DNA from: Solirubrobacterales bacterium
GTDB lineage: Bacteria; Actinomycetota; Thermoleophilia; Solirubrobacterales; Solirubrobacteraceae
Direction of reading: 5' to 3'
NCBI GenBank assembly: GCA_027449125.1
Contig: DAIDME010000108.1
Span: forward strand, 1-35,850
Length of the DNA: 35,850 nt
Within the stretch, counting starts at the first letter, position 1. Every line of letters begins with the position of its first letter. Positions 15,557 to 22,861 of the stretch are shown piece after piece. The notes beneath the pieces were generated by a model. The model had not been told where the DNA came from. It worked only from the letters and a program-made list of their open reading frames with translations, and made no database searches. Both the position numbers and the translations under genes were made by a program.

Positions 15557-18415
15557 ATGAGAGTCCTGGTAACGGGGGGCGCTGGGTTCATCGGCTCGCA
15601 CGTGGTCGACAAGCTGCGGGCGCACGGTCACGAGCCGGTCATCTACGACTCGCGACCATCGCCCTGGCCGGAGCATGCGGAGGTTGAGGCGGTGATCGGC
15701 CAAGTGGCCGATGTGCGGGCGCTCAGCGGCGCGCTGGCCGGCTGCGATGCCGTCGTGCACTTGGCAGCCGCCGCCGACTTCAACCACGTCCACATCGAGA
15801 CCCACGATTCCGGGCAGGTCGACGCCCGCGGCACCGCGGCGCTGCTGGAAGCGGCACGCCGCGCCGGGGTCGGGCGGGTGGTCTACGCCTCGACGGTCCG
15901 GGTCTACTCCGGCACCGAGGAGACGACCGTCTCGGAGACCACGCTGCTGCCGTCGCCTGACCGCCCGCGCTCCGTGGCCGGCCTGGCGGGGGAGCTCTAC
16001 TGCCGGGCCTACCAGGAGCGCCACGGCCTGAGTTACACGATCCTGCGCCTCGGCGTTCCCTATGGCCCGCGTGCAGGCGAGACAGCGACGATCCCGGCGT
16101 TCGTGAGGGCGGCGCTTGCCGGCGAGCCGCTGAGGCTGCCCGGCGACGGATCGCAACCGTGCCGCCTCGTCTACGTGGAGGACCTCGCCGAGGGGGTCGT
16201 AGCCGGGCTGGGCGACATCGCCGCAAACCGCGTCTACAACCTTGCAAGCGACGAGGGCGTGACGATCCGGCGGATCGCCGAGCTGGTGGCGGAGGCGGTC
16301 GGCGGCGCGGAGATCGTCGACGGCCCGGCGCCCCCCGGCGCCCCGTGCTCGAAGGCCGTGCGCTCAGACCGTGCCCGCACGGAGCTCGGCTGGGCGGCGT
16401 CCACACCGATCGCCGAGGGCATGCGCCGCTATGTGGATTGGCGCCGTGCGCAGGGCGCGGCCTGGGCGAGAGCTGCGGGGGAGGGGCGGGCCGATCCCGC
16501 GGTGCCCGTGGGTGAGTCCGGGGCCGGGGCCCGGGCTTGGGCCCGGGCCGGGGCCGGGCCCGGGGTCGGGGTCGGGGCCGGGGCCGGGGAGGTCGAGCCT
16601 TTCCCGCCAGAGGAGGTCGAGGCCTGCCCGCGCAAGGTCCTGATCATCTCGGCCGACATCGGCGCGGGCCACGATCTGCCCGCGCGCGCGATCGCGCGCG
16701 ACTTCAAGCAGGAGGATCCGCACGCGTTCATCGCCGTGGTCAACGGCCTGCCGGCCATGGGCTCGGTCGCGACCGCCGTGCTGCGCGACAACTCGGCGTT
16801 CATGTTCCGCTGGGTGCCGTGGCTGTTCGACCTCCAGTACCGCCTGTTCATGGACTTCCCGCCGACCCGTTGGCTGGCGTCGCGGATGCTCACGCGCTTC
16901 AGCAAGCGCGGGCTCTTGCGGCTGATCCGCGCGCATGAACCCGACATCGTCGTCTCGACCTACCCGGGCACCACGCAGGTGCTCGGCGAGCTGCGGCGCA
17001 CCGGCGAGCTGGATGTGCCCTGTTACTCCTCCATAACCGACATCGCCGGCCTGCGCTACTGGGCGCATCCCGGCATCGACCTGCACTTCATCTCTCACCC
17101 CGAGTCGCAGGCGGAGGTCGAGCGCATCGCCGGCCCGGGCAGCGTTCGCTGGGCCAAGCCGCCGACGGCACAGGCGGTGCTGGAGCCGCGCTCGCGCGCG
17201 CAGGCGCGCGCGGCGCTCGGCCTCTCGCGGGATTGCGAGCTGATCGCCGTCTCCGGCGGGGGCTGGGGCGTTGGCGACGTCGCCGGCGCGGTTGAGGTGG
17301 CGCTCGCGACCAGGCCAGATGCCCAGATCCTCTGTTTGTGCGGGCGTAACCAGCAGCTGCGCGAGCGCGTCGCCGCGCGCTTTGCGGGTGAGGCGCGCGT
17401 GCGCGTGATGGGCTTCACCAATCGCATGGGCGACGTGCTCGCCTCCGCGGATGTGCTGATCCACTCGAGCGTCGGTCTGACGGTGCTGGAGGCGCTGATC
17501 CGCGGCTGTCCCGTGATCTCATACGGATTCGGATACGGGCACGTGCGGGTCTCGAACGAGGCGCTGGAGCGCCACCGGCTGGCGCAGGTGGCGAAGTCGA
17601 CAGCGGAGCTCGGGCCGGCGATCGAGCGCGCCCTGGCCGGCGGCGCGGTACCGGACACCTCGTTCACGCGGCGCCCTTCGACGGCCGCACTGATCCTCGG
17701 ATCGACCCGGCGCATCAAGCCGTTGCCGGCCTGGCGGGTGCGCGCCGTGCGCACGCTCACCACCACGGCCGCCACCGCCACCGTGGTGCTGACGGCGTTT
17801 CTGTCGAGCGTCGCCTACGGGCTGGTCTCTTCGCTCGGCGGCGTGCCGCCGGTCACCAACGTGCCCACGCTCAAGCCTCAGGTCGGCGTGATCGTCGAGA
17901 CCAGCGCTCGCAACGCCCCGGCCCTGGCCCACGATCTCTCGCGTGAGGGCATCCACGTGACGTTTGCGCTGGGCAGTGAGTCGCTCGCGTCGGCCGACCG
18001 GCTGGTCGACTACGGCGACGAGCTGCTGCCGCAGCTGAGCGGCAGCGGGCTGCTCGGCTGGGTCAAGACCAGGGGGGAGTTGCACCGACTGGTGCGCGAG
18101 CTCGGCCTGCGCGGGCTGGAGCGCCGGCTCGGCTGGGGGCGGCACTTCCTCTACACCTCTAGCGGGCCGAGCGTGATCCAGGTGCTGCTCGGCGCGAGTG
18201 CGGGTGGGACCTTCGTCGAGGGGAAGGTGAAGCTGACCCGGCCGGGCGTCCTGCCGCGCACCGTTCACCGCGGCGAGATCGTCCAGATCCGGATCAGGAA
18301 CCCGCAGGCGGCATGGCGCGAGGTGGTTGCGCTGGAACGCGACCTGCGCCGGCGCCACCTGGACGCGGTCCGGCTCGACACATTGCTCGCCAACTCGCCG
18401 ACGAGCGCGGTCTGA
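15557..18415 (+). CDS. Fusion: epimerase-like + MGDG-synthase-like glycosyltransferase + TM + pseudo-deacetylase domain
   Basis: 952 residues with four parts. (1) Residues 1-300 form an extended SDR of the UDP-glucose-4-epimerase type (VLVTGGAGFIGSHVVD, VVHLAAAADFNHVH, VVYASTVRVYSG, LVYVEDLAEGVVAGL), but the catalytic YxxxK is absent: the segment reads PRSVAGLAGELYCRAY where relatives have SPYxxxKLAGE. (2) Residues 318-350 are a Gly/Ala/Val linker. (3) Residues 357-695 form a GT28 glycosyltransferase of the MGDG-synthase class (VLIISADIGAGHDLPARAIA, IVVSTYPGTTQVLGELR, ISHPESQAEVERIAG, VMGFTNRMGDVLASADVLIH, SSVGLTVLEALIRGCPVISY). (4) A membrane helix at 732-758 is followed by a C-terminal domain (770-952; VGVIVETSARNAPALAHDLS, SGSGLLGWVKTRGEL) resembling a NodB domain without catalytic Asp/His. 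By family the GT adds a sugar to a lipid at the inner membrane face. The start ATG directly precedes the dinucleotide-binding strand. Confidence 0.85.
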   Translation: MRVLVTGGAGFIGSHVVDKLRAHGHEPVIYDSRPSPWPEHAEVEAVIGQVADVRALSGALAGCDAVVHLAAAADFNHVHIETHDSGQVDARGTAALLEAARRAGVGRVVYASTVRVYSGTEETTVSETTLLPSPDRPRSVAGLAGELYCRAYQERHGLSYTILRLGVPYGPRAGETATIPAFVRAALAGEPLRLPGDGSQPCRLVYVEDLAEGVVAGLGDIAANRVYNLASDEGVTIRRIAELVAEAVGGAEIVDGPAPPGAPCSKAVRSDRARTELGWAASTPIAEGMRRYVDWRRAQGAAWARAAGEGRADPAVPVGESGAGARAWARAGAGPGVGVGAGAGEVEPFPPEEVEACPRKVLIISADIGAGHDLPARAIARDFKQEDPHAFIAVVNGLPAMGSVATAVLRDNSAFMFRWVPWLFDLQYRLFMDFPPTRWLASRMLTRFSKRGLLRLIRAHEPDIVVSTYPGTTQVLGELRRTGELDVPCYSSITDIAGLRYWAHPGIDLHFISHPESQAEVERIAGPGSVRWAKPPTAQAVLEPRSRAQARAALGLSRDCELIAVSGGGWGVGDVAGAVEVALATRPDAQILCLCGRNQQLRERVAARFAGEARVRVMGFTNRMGDVLASADVLIHSSVGLTVLEALIRGCPVISYGFGYGHVRVSNEALERHRLAQVAKSTAELGPAIERALAGGAVPDTSFTRRPSTAALILGSTRRIKPLPAWRVRAVRTLTTTAATATVVLTAFLSSVAYGLVSSLGGVPPVTNVPTLKPQVGVIVETSARNAPALAHDLSREGIHVTFALGSESLASADRLVDYGDELLPQLSGSGLLGWVKTRGELHRLVRELGLRGLERRLGWGRHFLYTSSGPSVIQVLLGASAGGTFVEGKVKLTRPGVLPRTVHRGEIVQIRIRNPQAAWREVVALERDLRRRHLDAVRLDTLLANSPTSAV
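16519..16589 (+). repeat. GGGGCC-type low-complexity run encoding the interdomain linker
   Basis: A 71-bp run of imperfect GGGCC/GGGGTC units inside the fusion gene, read as SGAGARAWARAGAGPGVGV and similar. It is almost pure G+C and sits exactly between the epimerase-like and glycosyltransferase domains. Confidence 0.8.
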
Positions 18416-18443
18416 GGGGCGGCGGCAGAGCGCGAGCCCGGCT

Positions 18444-19859
18444 TCAGTTCACCAGCGAGTCCGAGCCGCCGGTCGACCCGACACCCGTGGCGCTCGTCGG
18501 TCCGTCGCCGTAGAAGTTGCCGCTGACCGCGGCGCTGATGTCGTATCCCTCGACGAACGTCGTCAGCGTCTTGGTGCCGCTCATCGACAGCGACGTGCCG
18601 CCGTTGGGGACGAACATGTCACCGTTCAGGATCTGCTTGCCGGAGACCGAGACGTCGAGCGCCGAGGAGCCGCTTCCGGTCGCGTAGAAGATCGGGTAGT
18701 TGGCGGTTACCGGCGGGGGCACGGAGGCGGCGCAGTTCGCGGCGGTGAACCCTGCGGTCGCGTAGCCGCAGGCTGAGAGTATGTCTTTGCCGCTACCGGT
18801 GAAGCTGATCGTGCCACCCACGAACGTGTCGTAGAGCGCGTCGCTGCCGCTCAGGTCGATCGTGATCGAGCCGTTCCAGGTGCTCGGATCCGACGGATTG
18901 CCGGTACCGCTGGCGCAGTAGATGTTGTCGGTGATGGTGCTGTCGCCGTTCGTGCTGCCGGTCAGCGTGATGTCGGCGCCGGCGTTGGTGCAGAAGCTCG
19001 GGTAGCCGGCGAGCGGGCCGGCGCTACTCGGCTGGCAGGCGGCCTCGCCTGTGATGCCGCAGGCGGGAAAGTCAGTGGCGTAGTTGATCGGATACTGGTA
19101 GTCGGTGGGGGCCTGGGTCGGCGGGCTCGACCAGGGGTTGTGGCCGCTGTAGGTGACCGAGTTGGCGCAGTTGCCGGCCGGACCGTAGGTTGCGTTCCCG
19201 AGTGAGATGTTTCCGTTCGAGTTGCCGCCGATGTTCGAGTTGCTGACGATCGTGCCGCTCACACTGGTATTTCCAGAGACGCTGAGCCCAATCCCGTCCG
19301 ATGGTGTCGAGCAGTTGGTGTCGTCGGCGAACAGAAAGCCACAGGCCGTGCCGCCTGAGCCGGGGCTGACGCAGGGGCCGGGGCCGGTTCGCCACGCGGC
19401 CTTGGCGGCGGCGGCCTGGGTTGCGCGGTCGATCCCGAAGAGCTGCGCGAAGAGGCCGGGTGAGGTCGTGGGTGCGGAGACGCTGACCCGGTCGGTGGTG
19501 GTGTCGACGCTCACCTGACTGGCCGTGATCGCGAGGCCGTTCGCGGCGGCGTAGTCGACTGCGACCGTCTGCGCGTCGGTGCTGTCGCTGCTGGAGGTGC
19601 AGGCGGGGACGCTCGTCTGTGAGCCGTTGATGACGACGCTCGTGGCTGTCGTGCTGGGGTGGGCCAGGCAGTTGGCGGCCGCCAGGGCGGCGGCGTCGGC
19701 GACCACCTGGTCGTGGTGGCTCTTGGCCATCCAGGTGGCGGTGTTGATGCTGACGGCGGCCATGCCGAGGATGACCGTCATTGACAGGAGGATGATCACC
19801 AGCGACTGACCGGCTTCCTCGCGCCAGGCGCGCAGCGAGATGATTGTCCACCGCGACAT
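18444..19859 (-). CDS. TadG/PilX-like secreted protein (orphan, copy 1)
   Basis: 471 residues. The N-terminus EEAGQSLVIILLSMTVILGM (hydrophobic helix about residues 18-41) followed by AAVSINTATWMAKSHHDQVV and ADAAALAAANCLAHP is the TadE/TadG-type pilin-like segment (Flp pilus assembly). The rest is Ser/Thr/Gly/Asn-rich with repeated SGN and SGT strands (GLSVSGNTSVSGTIVSNSNI, SITIDLSGSDALYDTFVGG, LDVSVSGKQILNGDMFVP), suggesting a beta-solenoid on the cell surface, similar to the DUF7305 part of PilX-like proteins. The frame is open upstream to 20051, but similarity starts at MSRWTII, so ATG 19859 is chosen. No tad ATPase or platform genes are nearby. A paralogue is at 31720-32958. Confidence 0.75.
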   Translation of the reverse strand: MSRWTIISLRAWREEAGQSLVIILLSMTVILGMAAVSINTATWMAKSHHDQVVADAAALAAANCLAHPSTTATSVVINGSQTSVPACTSSSDSTDAQTVAVDYAAANGLAITASQVSVDTTTDRVSVSAPTTSPGLFAQLFGIDRATQAAAAKAAWRTGPGPCVSPGSGGTACGFLFADDTNCSTPSDGIGLSVSGNTSVSGTIVSNSNIGGNSNGNISLGNATYGPAGNCANSVTYSGHNPWSSPPTQAPTDYQYPINYATDFPACGITGEAACQPSSAGPLAGYPSFCTNAGADITLTGSTNGDSTITDNIYCASGTGNPSDPSTWNGSITIDLSGSDALYDTFVGGTISFTGSGKDILSACGYATAGFTAANCAASVPPPVTANYPIFYATGSGSSALDVSVSGKQILNGDMFVPNGGTSLSMSGTKTLTTFVEGYDISAAVSGNFYGDGPTSATGVGSTGGSDSLVN

Positions 19860-19976
19860 GAGAGTGCGACCAGCATCGTCTTCCCGCGTGCTGGCTTTGA
19901 GCCGGTCACGCTGCTCTGGACGTTCGTTCGAGTCCCGCTGGTGCTGTGGTGGAGGCGGCGTTGACGTGCCGGTGTG

Positions 19977-19990
19977 CGAACATACGTTCG
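19977..19990. promoter_or_regulatory. LexA (SOS) box before imuB
   Basis: CGAACATACGTTCG matches the Gram-positive/actinobacterial LexA operator CGAAC-N4-GTTCG in every conserved position. It ends two bases before the TTG proposed as the imuB start. Confidence 0.88.
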
Positions 19991-19992
19991 TC

Positions 19993-21264
19993 TTGTCTGC
20001 TGCGGGGCTGATCATCTGTGTCCTCATTCCGCGCTTTGAGCTGGTGGTCACGGCCGGCCGGCGATCAGAGCTGCTGAGCGCGCCGGTCGCGATTGCGCCC
20101 GAGCCCGGTGCTCAGTTGATCGGCGAGGTCTCAACGGCTGCCGAGAGCTTTGGCCTGGACCGCGGTATGCGGCTCGGGGAGGCGCTTGCACGTTGCCGGC
20201 AGCTGATCCTGCTCGCGCCCGATCCGGCTGGGGTGCAGCAACGCTGGGAGCAGGTTCTCGGCGCGCTGGAGTCGGTGGGGGCGGAGGTGGAGGCCGCGCG
20301 CCCGGGGGTTGCCTGCTTCGATGCCAGCGGTCTGTTGAGGCTCTATGCCGGCAGGCACGGTCGCGAGACGGATCGTGGATCCCAAGCTGCCGGCGGCGTC
20401 GAAGCGGTGCTGAGCGTCGCCTGTAGAGCCGTCGGGATGCCCGTGCACTGTGGTGTCGGCCCAACGCGCTTCGTGGCCGTGATGGCCGCCGTGAGGGCGC
20501 GGCCACGCCAGCCGTTGATCCTCACCGGCGGCCGGCGCCAGGCACGCGAGTTTCTGGCGCCGCTCCCGGTCGAATCGCTCAGCCAGGCGGCACGCGGAGG
20601 GGATGCGGCACGCGGAGGGGATCTGGAGCCAGTGGCGCGAACGCTGCGGCGGCTCGGAATCGGCACGCTCGGCCAGCTCGCGGCGTTGCCACGAGCCTCT
20701 GTGGCCGATCGCTTCGGTAAGGCCGGCCTGGACGCTCGCGAGCTTGCGCTAGGCGGCGACACGCCGCTCCGCGCGCGGCGGGCGTCGGAGATCGTGTGCG
20801 AGTCGCTGGAGTTGCCGGAGAGTTCGGGCGGCCAGCAGCTCGAGCGCGCACTTGGCCTGTTGGTTGACAGGCTGCTGGCGCGACCCGAGCGACGGGGTCG
20901 CACGCTGCGTGGCGTCGTGCTCTCCGCGGCGTTGGTGGAGCACGGTGGCAGCTGGCGCCAGCGGGTGACGTTCCGCGAGTCGCTCAGTGACCCGGCGCGG
21001 ATGCGGCTGGCGCTCACGCCCCATCTGCGGCGGCTGCCGGCACCGGCCCAGGCGCTCTCGCTGGCGGTGGAGCACTTTGGGCCGCCCACCGGCGAGCAGC
21101 GGGCGTTGCTCGATGAGCCGGCCAGGGCGCGTGCGGCGCGCCTGCGCGAGGCGGTCCGTCAGACTCGCGCCGGAGCCGGCCCCGAGTCGGTGCTGCGCGT
21201 CCTCTACGTAGATCCGCTGTCGCGCTATCCCGAGCGACGCGCGATCCTCTCACCGTTTGAGTGA
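19993..21264 (+). CDS. imuB: ImuB-like inactive Y-family polymerase (mutasome hub)
   Basis: About 423 residues. CVLIPRFELVVTAG replaces the catalytic DVDxF strand of Y-family polymerases, as expected of ImuB, which is non-catalytic and links DnaE2 to the beta clamp. Further family marks are GLDRGMRLGEALARCRQLIL, GVACFDASGLLRLYAGRHG, GVGPTRFVAVMAA, a helix-hairpin-helix (LRRLGIGTLGQLAALPRASV, DRFGKAGLDARELALGGD) and the little-finger-like region to HFGPPTGEQRALLDEP, where EQRALL could be a degenerate clamp-binding motif. The conserved core begins at IICVLIPRFE; TTG 19993 is the nearest standard start, and a CTG at 20008 would give an even closer fit (MIICVLIP). The LexA box abuts the start, implying SOS control and a very short or absent leader. 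No imuA is seen. Confidence 0.85.
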   Translation: MSAAGLIICVLIPRFELVVTAGRRSELLSAPVAIAPEPGAQLIGEVSTAAESFGLDRGMRLGEALARCRQLILLAPDPAGVQQRWEQVLGALESVGAEVEAARPGVACFDASGLLRLYAGRHGRETDRGSQAAGGVEAVLSVACRAVGMPVHCGVGPTRFVAVMAAVRARPRQPLILTGGRRQAREFLAPLPVESLSQAARGGDAARGGDLEPVARTLRRLGIGTLGQLAALPRASVADRFGKAGLDARELALGGDTPLRARRASEIVCESLELPESSGGQQLERALGLLVDRLLARPERRGRTLRGVVLSAALVEHGGSWRQRVTFRESLSDPARMRLALTPHLRRLPAPAQALSLAVEHFGPPTGEQRALLDEPARARAARLREAVRQTRAGAGPESVLRVLYVDPLSRYPERRAILSPFE

Positions 21265-21506
21265 TGGCGGGGTCGCGCAGGCTTGCGCTGCCGCGGCGCG
21301 CACAGGTAGAGGCTGATGCCGACGGCCAGCCCCAGACGGTCCAGGGGCGCGCGGTTGACGCCATCCGCGAGACCTGGCTGCTGGAGGACCGCTGGTGGAC
21401 CGATGAGCCGCTGCGGCGTCGCTACTGGGAGGTTGTGGGAACCGGCGGCGTCAACCGGGTCGTTTTCCACGATCTGATCGAGGGTGGCTGGTGGCTGCAG
21501 CGGTGA
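21264..21506 (+). CDS. Small DUF6504-like protein, partner of imuB
   Basis: 80 residues beginning at the ATG of a TGATG overlap with the imuB stop (GTG 21261 is also possible). The pattern VEADADGQPQTVQGRAVDAI, RETWLLEDRWWTDEPLRRRY, WEVVGTGGVNRVVFHDLIEG and a terminal GWWLQR matches small proteins often found directly after imuB or dnaE2 in actinobacteria (DUF6504-type, from memory). Translational coupling to imuB means it would be made under the same LexA control. No catalytic motif is visible; a structural or accessory role in the mutasome is an inference from position only. Confidence 0.7.
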   Translation: MAGSRRLALPRRAQVEADADGQPQTVQGRAVDAIRETWLLEDRWWTDEPLRRRYWEVVGTGGVNRVVFHDLIEGGWWLQR

Positions 21507-21678
21507 GCCGTTGGCCCGTTCGCCGGCAGCCGGCGAAGCTATGGCCCAAACCCGGCAGATTCGCCGGTATCGGGCCGGCTCCGCATCCGGCCGCTGCGAC
21601 GCCGGCTGTCCGCTCGCCGCCCGTGCCTGACCGTCGTGTGAGTCGCGAGCGCCGCCGACTACCTAACATCCATTCGCG

Positions 21679-22818
21679 ATGCCAACCGACCCCACACGCA
21701 CCGCGATCGGCACCTGGAGCGGCGGGCGCTTCATGCACTTCGGTGAGCCCCTGGACGACGCGCGCTTCCTGGCGCTGCTGACCCCCGACGCACAGATTCC
21801 GACCGTCCTGACCGCCGACGTGTACGGCGCCGGCGAGGCCGATGGCTGGGTCGCCAGGGCGCTTGCGAACACGGAGCTCGAGCGCGACGAGATCTGCGTC
21901 GTGGGCGCCGTCGGCCACGACTTCTACACCGGCGAGCGCGACGGCGCCAAGGGCTTCCCGCGCTTCACCGACCCGCGCCTGCGCGGCCCCGAGCAGTACG
22001 CGAGCTACCTGCGGATGGCGGCCGAGCGCAGCCTCGAGCGCTGCGGGACCGACAGCTTCGACCTGCTGCTGCTGCACAACCCGGATCGCACCGGCTACAC
22101 CTCGCAGGCCGTCTGGGACGGCATGCAGGCGCTCAAGGAGGCAGGTCTCACGCGCCTGATCGGCGTCGCCCCCGGGCCCGCCAACGGCTTCACCCTGGAC
22201 CTGATCGACTGCTTCGAGCGCTTCGGCGACCGCATCGACTGGGCGATGGTGATCCTCAACCCGCTCGAGCCGTGGCCGGGGGAGCTGTGTCTCCAGGCCG
22301 CTGCGGCTCGTGAGATCAGCGTGATCACCCGCGTCGTCGACTACGGCGGCCTCTTCTACGACGACCTCACCCCCGAGGTCGAGCTCGGCCGCCACGACCA
22401 CCGCAGCTTCCGCCCGGCCGGCTGGATCGAGTCCGGGCGCGAGCGCATGGAGCGCATGCGCCCGATCGCCCAGCGCGCCGGCCTGACGATGCTGCAGCTG
22501 GCCTGCCAGTGGAACCTCTCCCACCCGGCTGTGCGCACGGTCGCCCCGACGCTCGTGCAGGAGTCCGGCCCGAGCGCCCGCCCGGTCGAGGAGAAGCGCG
22601 CCGAGCTGGCCGCCCTGCCGGCCGAGCAGCGCCTCAGTGCCCAGGACACCGAGACGATCCGCCGGCTCGGCGACAACTCCGGCTGCATGGCCCTCAAAGG
22701 GGCCACTCCCGACCACCAGGGCGATGAGCGCGCCGACAGCTGGCCGCTCTACGACCGCCTCGAGCAGGTCGCCCAGCGCTGGTCGATCGAGCCGGCGCGG
22801 GACCTGGTGAAGGCCTGA
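21679..22818 (+). CDS. Aldo/keto reductase-like protein with an incomplete catalytic tetrad
   Basis: 379 residues of AKR TIM-barrel type: TVLTADVYGAGEADGWVARA near 42, SLERCGTDSFDLLLLHNPDR, KEAGLTRLIGVAPGPANGF, MLQLACQWNLSHPAVRTVAP and NSGCMALKGATPD. In normal AKRs the tetrad is Asp (xDTA), Tyr (VYG), Lys (TK) and His (LH). Here Tyr49 and the His of LLLLHNPD are present, but the Asp position is Leu44 (VLTADVYG) and the Lys position reads VVGAVGHD, with Ala77 instead of Lys. The rest of the barrel is well kept, which argues for a distinct subfamily and not decay. The gene lies 172 bp after the imuB unit and ends at a strong hairpin shared with the convergent transporter gene. Confidence 0.8.
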   Translation: MPTDPTRTAIGTWSGGRFMHFGEPLDDARFLALLTPDAQIPTVLTADVYGAGEADGWVARALANTELERDEICVVGAVGHDFYTGERDGAKGFPRFTDPRLRGPEQYASYLRMAAERSLERCGTDSFDLLLLHNPDRTGYTSQAVWDGMQALKEAGLTRLIGVAPGPANGFTLDLIDCFERFGDRIDWAMVILNPLEPWPGELCLQAAAAREISVITRVVDYGGLFYDDLTPEVELGRHDHRSFRPAGWIESGRERMERMRPIAQRAGLTMLQLACQWNLSHPAVRTVAPTLVQESGPSARPVEEKRAELAALPAEQRLSAQDTETIRRLGDNSGCMALKGATPDHQGDERADSWPLYDRLEQVAQRWSIEPARDLVKA

Positions 22819-22823
22819 TCCGC

Positions 22824-22849
22824 CTGGGCCGGCCCGCTGGCCGGCCCAG
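22824..22849. terminator. Bidirectional terminator hairpin
   Basis: CTGGGCCGGCC-CGCT-GGCCGGCCCAG, a perfect 11-bp stem with a 4-base loop, lies between the convergent stops of the aldo/keto reductase-like gene (22818) and the transporter gene (22862). It has no T-tract on either side, as is common in high-GC actinobacteria. Confidence 0.75.
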
Positions 22850-22861
22850 CGGCTGGAGCGC

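Noticed and set aside
19918-19945. Possible tRNA T-arm (GTTCGTTCGAGTCCCGC)
   Set aside because: No pairing T-stem, acceptor stem or anticodon arm can be built around it.
19860-19990. c-di-GMP riboswitch before the first TadG-like gene (CAAAGCCAGCA ... TGCTGG)
   Set aside because: Only a short hairpin is present; the conserved GEMM blocks and their spacing are absent. The region before the second TadG-like gene likewise lacks them.
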